Shown one piece after another: positions 36,036 through 47,264 of a DNA stretch of 64,000 nt. Both the position numbers and the translations under genes were made by a program. Every line of letters begins with the position of its first letter. Position 1 is the stretch's first letter. The notes below the pieces were generated by a model. It was given only the letters and a program-made list of their open reading frames with translations, made no database searches and was not told the DNA's origin. The DNA comes from Dasypus novemcinctus (Eukaryota > Chordata > Mammalia > Cingulata > Dasypodidae), in contig NC_092216.1 in assembly GCF_030445035.2 (NCBI RefSeq), positions 18,043,405-18,107,404 of the forward strand, written 5' to 3'.

Positions 36036-37122
36036 AGCTTCCAGATTTTGGAATAGAAGTCAGCTTTTCAAATATGGTAAAGTGCAGATATGAAAAATCA
36101 CCAGCAAGTATTATATTCAACAGTGAATGACTGAAAGCTTTCCCACTGGGATGTGGAACAAGACAAGCCACTGATATCATTACTTTATATTATGCTAGCA
36201 GTTCTAGTTAGAGCAATTAGGTAAGATAAAGTAATAAAAGGCCTTCAAATAGGAAAGGATGAAGTAAAACTTTAGCTGATGATATGGTGCTATATATGTA
36301 AAATCCTGGGAAAAAATCGCAACAAGCTAGTCACTGGCACTAATAGACAAGTTCTGCAAAATGGTGGGATACAGATTAAAATGCAAATCAGTAACATTTC
36401 TATACACTACTGAACAATCTGAGGAAATTAGAAAACAAATTCACTTGCAATAGCAACTAAAATTAACAAATATTTAGGAATAAACTTAACCAAGGACTTA
36501 AAAGGCCTGTACTCAGAAAGCTACAAAACAAAGATGACTTAAATAGAACATTCTGTGTTTAGGAAGACTAAATATCATTAAGATGTCAAATCTACCCTGA
36601 TTTATGATTCAAGGCAAACCAAATAAAAATCCCAAAGGCCTTTTTTGCAGTGTTGGAAAAACAATTATCAAAACTATTTGGAAGGGTAAGGGGCCCTGAA
36701 TAGCCAAAATGTCTTAAAAAAAGGAAGAATGAAATTGGAGGACTCTCACTTTCTGACTTTTAATCTGATTACATAACTACAGTGGTAAAAAAAAAAAAAG
36801 CATGAAATTGGCATATGGATATTGAGCAATGGAAACAAACCAAGAACTCAGAAAAAAGATGCGGTCACCCCTCGGGCTGAAGTGTGGTTTGCTGGCCTGG
36901 CAAGGGGAGCGGCCGCGGTAGGCCTAATTCCACTGCCCCCATAATAGGGTGGTTGGTCGGGCCCACCGCCACCCCTGAAGGAAGCTCGGCATGGGCGCAG
37001 AGTGCCCTCGGGTCTCCCCTTCTCGGCAGCCATGCTTCCGCGGCCGCCCCTCCTCCCAGATGGCGCCACCCGATGCCTTGTGGGGCGGCACCCTTCTTCT
37101 TCCTTCTCCCTGCGCAGGCGCA

Positions 37123-37290
37123 GGGCAGAAAATTCCAGTCTGCCCTTTTCCCCTCCCCCAACAGCAGCAACAGCCAGGCGTGGGCAGAAAAATCCAGTCT
37201 GCCCTTTTCCCTACCCCCGACAGCAGCAACAGCCAGGTGTGGGCAGGAAACTCCAGTCTGCCCTCCACCCCAGCAACAGCAGCCACCAAT
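37123..37290 (+). repeat. 59-bp tandem repeat in U3 of the solo LTR
   Basis: Almost three units starting at 37123, 37182 and 37241. Each opens gggcag(a/g)aa and ccagtctgccc and closes cagcagcaacagccagg. The position just upstream of the CCAAT and TATA boxes suggests an enhancer-like repeat. Confidence 0.85.
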
Positions 37291-37387
37291 CCCTAAACCC
37301 TGCCCCTTCCCCCAGCAACAGCGACAGCCAATCCCTAACCACCACCCCTCCCCCCATCGAGTACTGCCCACTGACCTTTCTCCGGCA

Positions 37388-37465
37388 ACCAATCAGAACA
37401 GGGCATGGCTTCGACCAATCAGCCTTCCCCAGCCCCTATAAAACTGATGCCTCTCCCTCAATAAA
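37388..37465 (+). promoter_or_regulatory. Solo LTR core promoter
   Basis: Two accaatcag motifs (37387-37395 and 37414-37422), then TATAAAA at 37437 and AATAAA at 37460. The signal lies so close to TATA that it probably sits in U3, before the cap site, as in betaretroviruses with a short R. Confidence 0.6.
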
Positions 37466-37649
37466 GTGGACTTGCGTGTTTACCTTGTCTCCACGGTAGT
37501 TCTTCTGCCATGTGCCCTCCAGTCCTGAGAGCCCCCGACAAGGGCCTGGCCTCCCTTGTACCCAGTTCATCGCCTGCTTCTCCGGGTGACCCCCTCATCG
37601 CCGGCTTTGCCGGGCAACCCCGTCAGCCAAACCGCGCAACCCCTTGTGA

Positions 37650-37764
37650 GACCGATCCCTCGTCTGCTGCCGGACCGACCCCTCGTCCCAAGTGGGACTG
37701 ACCCCTCGTCCCAAGCGGGACCGACCCCTCGTCCAGAGCTGGACCGCCCCTTCGTCCGCAGCCA
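37650..37764 (+). repeat. 23-bp tandem repeat in U5 of the solo LTR
   Basis: Five exact-period units at 37650, 37673, 37696, 37719 and 37742, each a variant of gaccgacccctcgtccca plus five bases. Period 23 does not keep a reading frame, so the array is structural or regulatory and not coding. Confidence 0.9.
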
Positions 37765-37947
37765 GACCCCACCTCTACCGACCGAGCAAACCGTTGCAAA
37801 AAGACCCTTACATCTATGGTCAAATAACTTTTGACAAAGCTTTCAAGCCCATCCAGCTGGGCCAGAACAGTCTACTCAACAAATGATGCTGGGAGAATTG
37901 GCTATCTATATCCAAAACAAAGAAGGAGGACTCCATCTCATACTTTA

Positions 37948-39800
37948 AACAAAAACTACATTAATTATAGGAGACTTTAACACAACACTCATGATAATGA
38001 ATAGCACACCTAGTCAGAAGATCAATAAGGAGATTCAGATTTGAAAGATATTCTAATACTAACTAGACCCAACAGACATATACAGAATTACTTCATTCAA
38101 AACAAATAAAAAACAGAATACACATTCCTGTCATGTGCACATGGATTATTCTCCTGGATAGACCATATGTTAGGACACAAAACAAGTCTCAATAAATTCA
38201 GAAGGACTGAATTCATACAAAGCATAGCAGTGAACTGAAGAAATCAGTAACAAAGGGGAAAATGAAAAAGTAAGAAATATATGGAAAGCAAACAACATAA
38301 TCATAACAATCAATGGGTTATAGAAAATGTCATAGGTGGAATGAAGAAATATCTTCAGATTCAAATGTGAATAAAAACCCAATACATGAACCAATATTTA
38401 TGGGAGACAAGGTAGTTTTAAGAGGGAAATTCAGAGCTCTCAATGCTTAGATCAAAAAAGAAGAAAGAGTTTAAATCAGGGATATAATCTCAAAACTGTA
38501 ACAATTATAAAAAGAAGAGTAAACTAAACCCAGAGTGAGTAGAAGGAAGGTAGGGAGTCAAGATTAGCATGGAGATAAATGAATTAGACAACAAAAGGAA
38601 GATTGAAAAGTAGGTTCTTTAAAATGTACAATAGAATTGACCAACTATTGATAGAGAAAAGGATAGAAATCACTAAAATCAGAGATGAAAAGAGGAACTT
38701 CGCCAATGACCATGCTGAAATAAAAAGAACTATAAAATGATATTAAAAACTACAGCACACCAACAAATTAGACAACCTAGATCAAATGTACAAATTCTTG
38801 GAAACATGAAAATTACCAAATCTGACTTAAGAATAAATAGAACAATTCAGCAAATGAATTAAAGGGATTCAATCAGTCATCAAAACTTCCCAGAAGGAAC
38901 AACTCAGGTCCAGGTGGCTTTACAGTAGAGTTCCATAAATTCCAAACATTTCAAGGAGATTTAATTCCAATTCTACCCACAGTTTTCCAAATAATTGTAG
39001 AGGAGGGAACAATCCCTAACTCAATCTATGAGATAACTTTACCCTCACACCAAAGTCAGATAAAAATACCATAAGAAAATAAAATTAGAGACCACTATCT
39101 CTTATGAATGTAGATGAAAAAATCCTCAAGATACTAAAAAATTAAATTCAACAGCATAGTAAAGAATTATATACCATGATCAACGGAGATTTATCACTGG
39201 TATATAAAGTTAGTTCAACATAGGAAAATCAGTTAATGTAGAAATGTCAAAGAGAAATACCACTTGATTATCTCAATTGATGCAGAAGAGGCACTAAAAT
39301 CAACACCATTCCTCAATAAAAATACTTAGTACCCTAGAAGTAGAAGAAAAAATCCTCAACATGAAAAAGGGCATAAATGAAAAGCCCAGTGCTAACATCC
39401 TGTTTAATGATGTTTGACTGAAAGCTGTCAGGAATAAGACAAAGATGTCCACTGTCACTTTGGTATTTAATATTGTACTGGAAGTTCTTGACAATGCAAT
39501 TAGACAAGGAAAAGAAATAAAGATACCCAAACTGGAAAGGAAGAAGTAAAACCTTCCCATTTGCATATGATATGACCTTATATACAGAAAATCCTCAAAA
39601 AGTTCTTAACAAAGTTTCTAGATCTAATAAATGAATTCAGCAAGTGGCAGTGGTATTTATATACACAAGCAATGAAACTCTGAAGAAGATATCAGGGAAA
39701 AAATTCATTTATAATTACAACTAAAAGAATCATATCTAGGAATGCCCAAGGATGTAACTACAAAAAATATCAAAGATGATCTAAATAACCTCTAATTCTA
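37948..39800 (+). mobile_element. Second, older L1 ORF2 fragment
   Basis: Restarts in the endonuclease part of ORF2 (attataggagactttaacac) and runs collinearly through RT regions (aagctgtcaggaataagaca, gcatatgatatgaccttata) to about 39800. It adjoins the previous L1 block but is a separate, more diverged copy. No intact frame. Confidence 0.6.
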
Positions 39801-39879
39801 GCCCAAATGCCTATTGCCAAGGGGAGGGCAAATAAGACATCCTTTTAAAAGAAAGTATTCTATTTCTATCTCCTATATT

Positions 39880-40330
39880 AAAACTAAAAAGACAATGACT
39901 CTTCTCATTCATCTCCTCTACCACAGGAACTGGGATTGGTAATTTATACCAAGTAAAGTTGCATACTGCAATCTCTCCCTAGAGTTAACTAATAGCATAA
40001 AATAACTACCTTAAAAATACAGTTTCCCACCAACTTTGGGAAAATTCAGCCTTTACAGGGACCTGACCTTTTTTTCTTTTGTGGTCCAGGACCCTCTTAG
40101 TGGGACCACATATTCTCAAAATTCTAATCATGCTGATTTCTTCCAGAATCAACATCTTCTTGTCAGCCATATGGGAACTTCATCCAGCTTCACCCAAGAT
40201 GCCAGATCCATCTTACTCCAACCAAGATAGAATAGCAGGAAGATATGACACCTTGTCAGGTAGAGCCTATGGCCCCTAACCAGTAGGAAGTAATTACAGA
40301 AGAAAGACAATCATCTTTCAGTACCCCTTT
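39880..40330 (+). mobile_element. Possible ERV 3' internal fragment
   Basis: A plus-strand segment ending at the L1 insertion, continued at 41613 by 'aactctcgggggggaggagg', which resembles a polypurine tract followed by an LTR start. No env domain is identifiable, so this is tentative. Confidence 0.25.
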
Positions 40331-40345
40331 AAAAATGAAGGTGCA

Positions 40346-41597
40346 TTTTAAAATCATGTTATTTTATGTAGACAGGGATATTCTGCTGATCTGCATTGAA
40401 CCTTCTGTATAAGGTCATTTTCCAGTTGCATCATCAGTTGGTAGTTGATAGTGGTCCCTCGGTGCCAGGGAGGCTCATCCCCGGGTGTCATGTCCCACGC
40501 TGGGGGGAAGGCATTGCATTTACATGCTGAGTTTGGCTTCGAGACTGGCCACATTTGAGTAACATGAAGGCTGACAGGAGGAAATTCCCAGGCACAATGC
40601 TGCTCTAGGCCTTGTTCTTATTTTAGGCTTATCAGCTCACAAGCATAGTCATTAGCATCAGGGGCTCACTGTTGAACCCTCACTCTCTCCCGGTCCCCGC
40701 TGCTGCACCTGGGAGACTGTCACTGCTCCCCTAGAGACCACGACAGAGCACCACTGGCCAGGAGCCCAGTACCCCCCCTGCTGTGGTTTTTAATTTTTGC
40801 CACTATGAGTATATCCAAACATTACCATGCACCCTGGACATATGTTCTGTACAGCTCCCTGTCAGCCATATATCACCTGTCAACGGTATCCTATACCAGT
40901 ATTCCTCCATTGCCATTGTTGAACCACTCTGTGATCCAGAACTCCCTGAAATTTGAAGCCCAATATAATGTCAGGGTCCCTTACTAGGAAATGGCATATA
41001 GTGATGGGTTTAAAGGTTAGATAAAGAATACGTGTTGACTTGGACTCACCACACTCAGCTAAGATGGAGTTGAAGAAGGACAACCACCACACCATGGAGC
41101 CTAGAGTGATTACAACTGAAAGTGGGAGGATTGCATCCAGCATCCAGGTGGAATCTGAGCCTCCTCTTGACATAGAGGTGCAATGGACACAACCAATCCA
41201 ATGTCCACATAGAAAAGGTGGCATTGAATTGGGAAAAGTGGACATGGTGGCTGATGGGTATGGGGAAAGGCAGGAAGAGATGAGAGGTGGAGGCGTCTTT
41301 GGGACATGGAGCTGCCCTGGATGGTGCTTCAGGGGCAATCACCGGACATTGTAAATCCTCACAGGGCCCACTGGATGGATGGGGGAGAGTATGGGCCATG
41401 ATGTGGACCATTGACCATGAGGTGCAGAAGTGGCCAAAAATGTACTTACCAAATGCAATGGATGTGTCATGATGATGGGAATGAGTGTTGCTGGGGGGGG
41501 GGGGGGGAGAGGTGGGGGGGGGGGTGGTGGGGTTGAATGGGACCTCATATATATATATATATATATTTTAATGTAATATTATTACAAAGTCAATAAA
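40346..41597 (+). mobile_element. 5'-inverted (twin-primed) L1 insertion
   Basis: The left part (40346 to about 41033) is the upstream L1 3' region in antisense. The right part (about 41034-41597) is the downstream region in sense, ending in an A-rich tail. A 15-base duplication aaaaatgaaggtgca flanks the whole unit (40331-40345 and 41598-41612). This is the product expected from twin priming. The right part contains a G-rich run (41491-41527) and an AT microsatellite. Confidence 0.8.
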
Positions 41598-41612
41598 AAA
41601 AATGAAGGTGCA

Positions 41613-42045
41613 AACTCTCGGGGGGGAGGAGGGGGTTGATTGAAACAGGCTAGATAGGAAATTAATAGATGATCTGGAGCCTGCCAAGAAGTCCATGTTG
41701 TCATTCAGTAGCCACCCCCCACCCCCACCCCCCAAGATGGCTGTTGAACACCCTCAAGAGATTCTTCCATTTGGAATGAGATTTCCTCTGGAAGCCAGGA
41801 GAAACCCTGGATAGTCTCAAGGACTTTATCATTGGGCCCTCCTAGTGGGTTGGTGGGTGGGCTAATCAATCAAAATAGCAAACAGATGAGACTCTTCCTA
41901 TGCCATTAGCAAAGGAGTGGAATAACCAATGGTTCAAAAAGCAGGCATGGTGGTAGAGATTCACATGACAACTAAGGGAGTGCTGTGTTCCCATCCTGTG
42001 GAGTTCTGCTTCATTCCCCAATGGAACACCAACAATTCCCCAAGT
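41613..42045 (+). mobile_element. Possible ERV LTR fragment
   Basis: Follows a purine-rich tract (41619-41637) and begins tTGATTGAAACAGG. It includes 'aagatggctgttgaa' and 'ctaatcaatcaaaatagc', typical U3-like texture. A possible continuation lies at 44400-44720. Low certainty. Confidence 0.3.
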
Positions 42046-42049
42046 GCAA

Positions 42050-44390
42050 AGGCTATGACCAGTGAAGAGGGATGGTCCAATGATAGACCCTTGATATTGA
42101 AGACTATGCTTATGAGCATGTTGTACTTACAATTTCAACTTGGTCTAGAGCTGCAGAGTGCCTAACAGTTACCCCCTGAGAGTCTCCATGTTGCTCAAAT
42201 GTGGCCACTCTCTAAACCAAACTCAGCAACTAAATACATTACCTTCCCCCCAGCATGGGACATGACTCCCAAGGATGAGCCTCCCTGGTGTCAAGGGATT
42301 ATTATCAAGAACTGGCTGGTCCTAGAAAAACAAATTACTTACACTGACTCAAGAAAAAATAAAACAAACCAATAAAGAGATTGAATCAGTAATCAACAAT
42401 CTTCCAACAAAGAAATACCCAAGATCAGACAGCATGACAGGTGATTTTTACCAAACATTTCAAGAACTGAAAAATATCCTGCTTAAAGTCTTTCAAAAAA
42501 TTGAACAAGAGGAACCACTATGTGCTTAAGCCAAGGTTCTCTAGGGAAAGGGAATGAGATTTTATCAGAAATTTCATGTGACTGTGGGACTTTATCATGA
42601 AATTATATTATTGATATGGAGACAGTGGACACTGGAGGCACTGAATGCAAGGAGAAGGAAAAAGAGGTGTAATATGGGGGAATTTTTGGGACTTGGAATG
42701 GTCCTGAATGACATTGCAAAAACAGATACAGGTCATTACCTATAAACTACAATGTAAACTATAATCCATGCTTAGTGTCAATGCTCCAAGTGTGTTCATC
42801 AATCGCAATGAATGTACCACACTAATCAAAGAAGTTATTATGGACTAGAGTGGACTTACTTGTAATCTACTATAGACTTACTGTGATTCTAGTAATGGAA
42901 GAAATTACAATACTGATATGGAGGCAGTGGCCACTGGAGGTTCTGGGGCAGGGAGAGGGAAAAACCGGGGCTTTTTGGGGACCTGGGAATTGTCCTGAAT
43001 GACATTGCAACAACAGATAAAGAACATTTTATATCTTCCCATAACATGCAGAACTGTGTGGGAGAGAGTATAAACTACAATGTAAACTATGGTCCATGCT
43101 CAGTGACAATGCCCCAGTATTCATTTATCAATTTCAATGAATATGCCACATGAATGAAGGATGGTGTTTATGGGGGAGGGTGTGGAAGGTGTGGGGAGTG
43201 GGGCATATGGGAATCCCTATATTTTCTGTGTAACATTTATGTAATCTAAGTATCTTTTAAAAAATAAAAAAAAAAAAAATAAATAAATAAATATATATAT
43301 ATAAAAGAACTGGCTGGTGATGCCATTAGACAAAGACCTTAAATAAAAAGGAGAAATTGTAAAGAGAAATGAGTTTATATGACTAAGAGACTTCAAAATG
43401 AGTCAGGAGATCATCAGAGGGGTTGTGCTTTTGCACATCTCAGCAGGATCTAAGAGACAGCCAAAGTAGATACAACCCCAGGTAGCGGTGTTCCTGAAGG
43501 GTTAAAGAGACACCTAGGTCCTACAGTAGTGACAAATGACTCTGGAGTTCCATGCCTTGTCAGTGGGCCCTACTTTGGAATTTGTACTCCTTAGTGTGAT
43601 GAAGTTGGACTCAGGTACAACTTTTCTACACTTAACTCATCTGTCCCTTTTACTGAACCTGGGATGGGTGCTGGGGTTGGTGTATGTCCAGGGGACTTGA
43701 ATTTCCAGACTGTCTATGTGCCAGCTGAGCCCTGAACCTCAGCAGAATTGCAGCACCTACTCTCCAGTTTGTTGGACTTACCCAGGTCAGCTAATAAGGT
43801 GAGGATGGACAACCACCACACCAAAGAACCAAGAGAGTCTACAGCTCTAGATATGAGAGTACCATCACCAGCCATATATAATTAAAGCTCCCTCTCAACT
43901 GAGTGGTGGCGAGCACAGCACCATTCTAGGCTCCTCAGGATAGAGGGATAAAATATGGATAAGACTGGATTTACTGGTATTCTACTATAGAATTATTGTG
44001 ACTCTAGCAATGGAGAAATTATATCATTGATGTGGAGACAGTGGTCATGGGAGTTGCTGAAGGCAGGGAGAAGGAAAAGAAAAGGAGGTGTGATATGATG
44101 GCATTTTTGAGACTTGGAGTTGTCATGATTGATATTGCAGGGATGGATACAGGACATTATATATCCTGCCATAACCCACTGAATGTACTGGGGGAGAGGG
44201 AAAACTATGATGCAAACTATAATCTATGCTGTATAGCAGTGTTCCAATATATATTCATTAAAGGCAATGAATGTGCCATACTAATGAAAGAAGTTGTTGA
44301 TGTGGGTGGAATGGGGGGTGAAGAGTGGGGTATATGGGGACCTCTTATATTTTTTAATTTAACATTTTGTGAAATCTATGTATCTTGCTC
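42050..44390 (+). mobile_element. Long L1 3' end interrupted by a second L1
   Basis: Sense copy of the recurrent 3' UTR (42050-42320 and 43319-44390), including 'agcatgggacatgactccc' and 'gttgttgatgtggg'. Another L1 piece interrupts it. A 169-codon frame at 44032-44541 crosses UTR sequence and is not a gene. Confidence 0.65.
42321..43304 (+). mobile_element. Nested L1 insertion with target duplication
   Basis: Contains an ORF2 scrap (about 42340-42520) and two partial copies of the L1 3' UTR (from about 42590 and 42870), ending in an A/ATAA-rich tail. It is flanked by a perfect 14-base duplication aagaactggctggt (42307-42320 and 43305-43318). The internal rearrangement is unexplained. Confidence 0.75.
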
Positions 44391-44399
44391 TCTCTTGCC

Positions 44400-44720
44400 T
44401 TTGTCCTGTCCCAGGGCCAGTCCTGGTGCTATCCGTGTTGCTGTTCCTGCCCTCTGTGTCCTGCTCTTCCCATTTTTCTGTTGCCATAATGGGCATGCAA
44501 GTAAAACTTGGGCATCCATAATCTACAATGGGGAAATGTAGTCTGTAAATCAGCACACTTTATCAATTTTCAGCCCCTTCCTCTCTAAGTGGGACCCATG
44601 AGCTATTATTTTCTCCCATTTCTCTTCCCTCCCTAACTTAATAAATTACTGACCTAACTCACCTAGTGTGCTCTTAAAATTCATTTATGCAGCATAGTCA
44701 AGAACCTAGAAATAATCCAA
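44400..44720 (+). mobile_element. Possible LTR end (R/U5)
   Basis: 'acttaataaattactgac' gives an AATAAA signal (about 44639) followed by a U5-like stretch ('catttatgcagcatagtcaa'). It may be the other half of the LTR fragment at 41.6 kb. Confidence 0.3.
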
Positions 44721-44953
44721 TTACAATTATATTCATAAGTTCCAAGTGTTAGAGAGGAACACACGAGGATGCTGGAAAAAAATTGAACTACTGTTGGCCA
44801 AAAAAATAAAAGGAATAGTAATCAGGTAACTAAGTTATCTACAAATTTGTTCAATAATTTGACTAATTATTGAATAATAATAATAAGGAATTTACTAAAT
44901 TTGGCATTCATTAAAGCTGTTTAAGCATTGTTTTCTTCCTCAAATATTAATTA

Positions 44954-47262
44954 TAGGCATACCTCGAGATATTGCAGGTTCAGTCTACCACCATGAAATG
45001 AATACTGCAATAAAGCAAAACACATGAATCCTTTCCTTTCCCTGTGCTATATGCTTACAATATATTGTATGTTATGCTAACAATATACTGTTGTCTGTTA
45101 AGTGTGCAATAGTATTGTCTAAAAACAATATATATACTTCAAAACATTCTTTATTGCTAAAAATGCTAACCATCCCCTGAGCCTTCAGTGATTCATAATC
45201 CTCTTGTTGGGGGAAGAGAGTCTCCCCTCTATATCAATGGTCACTGACTGATCAGGGTGCTGGTTGTGAAAGGATGGCATAGCTGTGGCTATTTCTTAAA
45301 AATTAGACAGCAGTGACAGATATGCAGTCATCTAGACTTAGTTAATCCATTTATAGAGCACTGATCAAGTAGATTTAGCATGATTCTCCATTGCCCTATG
45401 ATGTTCAGAATGGTAAACGAGCATTGACTGATTCATCTTTATGCAGTATTCTCTGCAGCATATGAAGCTTTTTGTTGACAGCATTTTACCCACAGCAGAA
45501 TTTCTTTCAAAATTATTCAGTCCTCCAACCCTGCTGCTGCTTTATCAGATAATTTTATGCAATGTCCAACAATATTCACAGCTTCTTCACTAGAAGATTC
45601 CATCTCAAGTAATCTTTTTGTTGTTGTTGTTAAATCATAAAAGCTCCTTATCTGTTAAAATTTTATGATGAAATTGCAGCAACTGTCACATCTTCAGGCT
45701 TTGCTTCTAATTCTAATTCTGTTGCAATTTCTACCACATCTGCCATTACTTGCTCCACTGAAGTCTTGAACCTCTTACAGCCATCCATTAACTCCTGTCA
45801 ATGTTGATATTTTTACCTCCTCCCATAAATCATGAATGTTCTTAATGGCATCTAGAATGGGAAATCCTTTCCGGAGAGGTTTTCAATTTACTTTGCCAGA
45901 TCCACCAGAGTAATCACTATGGCAGCTTTAACTTTACAAAATGTATTTCTTAAAGAGTAAGATTTGAATATCGAAATTGCTCCTTGATCAGTGGGCATTA
46001 CCAGGCATGCAAACAACATTCATCTCATTATACGTCTCTATCAGAGCTCTTGGGGGACTGAGTGCATTATCTGACAAGATGAGCACTAATATTTAGACGG
46101 GAATCTTTTTTTCTGACCCAAGTAGGTCACAAGACTGGTCCTAAAATATTCAGTAAAGCATATGATGTCATCCAGGTTTTGTTGTTCCACTTTTAGAGCA
46201 CTAGCAGAGTAGACTTGGCAAAAATCTTAAGGGCCCTAGGCTTTGTGGAATCCTAAGGAGCACTGACTCCAACTTAAAGTGACTAGCTGCGATAGCCCCT
46301 ACAAGACAGTCAGCCAGTCCTTTGAAGCTTTGAAGCCTGACTTTGACTTCTCTCTAGCTAGAAAAGTCCTGAACGGCATCATCTTCCAATACAAAGCTGC
46401 TTTGTCTACACTGAAAATCTGTTATTTAGTATAGTCGCCTTCATCATTTTTAGCTAGATCTTCTGGATAACATGCTGCAGCTTCTACATCAGCACGTGCT
46501 GCTCTACCTTGCACTTTTATGTTATGGAGATGACTTCCTTCCTTAAACCTCATGTACCAACCTCTGCTAGCTTCAAATTTTCTCATGCAGCTTCCTCACC
46601 TCTCTTGGCCTTTAGAGAATTGAAGAGCATTAGGGCTTTGCTCTGGATTAAGGGGATGTTGGGGCTGGTTTGATCTTCTATCCAGATCACTGAAACTTTC
46701 AGCATTTCAGCAATAAGGCTGTTCTGCTTTCTTATCGTTTGGGTGCCCAATGGAGCAACACTTTTCATTTTCTTCAAGAACTTCTCCTTTGACTTCCTAA
46801 CTTGGCTGTTTGAGGCAATTTGCCTAGCTTTCAGCCTATCTCAGCTTTCTTCATGCCTTCCTCACTAAGCTTAATCATTTCTAGGTTTTGAGACCCTTCC
46901 TGTCATTCGAACACTTAGGGGCCATTGTGGGGTTATTGATTTGCCTAAATCAATATTGCTGTGTCTCAGGGAATAAGAAGGCCCGAGAGAGATACAGGGA
47001 GTGGTCAGTCAGTAGAGCAGGCAGAACATACACAATGTTTATCAATTAAGTTTGCTGTCTTCTATGGGTGTGGCTTGTGGTGCCACAAAACAATTATAAT
47101 AGTAACATTAAACACCGCGATCTCAGATCACCATAATAGATGAGAGTAAGAATGAAGTTTTAAATATTGTGAGAATTACCAAAATATGACAGAGACATGA
47201 GTGAGCACACATGCTACTAGAGAGCACAATAAAGTGAATTACAATAAAATGAGGTATGCCTG
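44954..47262 (-). mobile_element. Tigger1 DNA transposon, nearly full length
   Basis: Pogo/mariner-superfamily DNA transposon of about 2.3 kb. It has inverted ends (taggcatacctcg at 44954 and gaggtatgcctg at 47251-47262) and TA target duplications (44952-44953 and 47263-47264). The transposase gene reads on the minus strand. A remnant at 46583-46777 shows VIWIEDQTSPNIPL and [19 protein letters not shown]. Stops and shifts throughout leave it dead. Confidence 0.9.
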
Positions 47263-47264
47263 TA

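Larger units (their letters stand above)
36860..37798 (+). mobile_element. 939-bp solo LTR, class II-like, CpG-rich
   Basis: Starts TGCGGTCACC and ends CCGTTGCA. A perfect 6-base duplication aaaaga (36854-36859 and 37799-37804) sits in L1 ORF2. It has CCAAT boxes (37389 and 37415), TATAAAA (37437-37443) and AATAAA (37460-37465) only 17 bases further on. Two internal tandem arrays lie in U3 and U5. No internal retroviral sequence remains, consistent with LTR-LTR recombination. Frames of 90-185 codons across it are GC-rich artefacts. Confidence 0.85.
33080..37947 (+). mobile_element. L1 ORF2 split by four nested insertions
   Basis: Four collinear blocks of one degraded L1 ORF2: 33080-33977, about 35450-35644, about 36060-36859 and about 37799-37947. 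The joins recreate L1 text; for example 'gcataaatcc' resumes as 'aaaatacttgcaaaccg', and 'agaactcagaaaaaaga' resumes as 'cccttacatctatggtcaa'. The insertions are an unclassified repeat, an L1 3' end, an EEF1A1 pseudogene and a solo LTR. Frames are destroyed. Confidence 0.65.

Noticed and set aside
36865-37834. Several 90-185-codon frames on both strands
   Set aside because: They fall wholly inside the solo LTR and its tandem repeats; GC richness and repeats explain the lack of stops.
44032-44541. 169-codon plus-strand frame
   Set aside because: Crosses an L1 3' UTR and a putative LTR piece; no domain, and other copies of the UTR are not open here.
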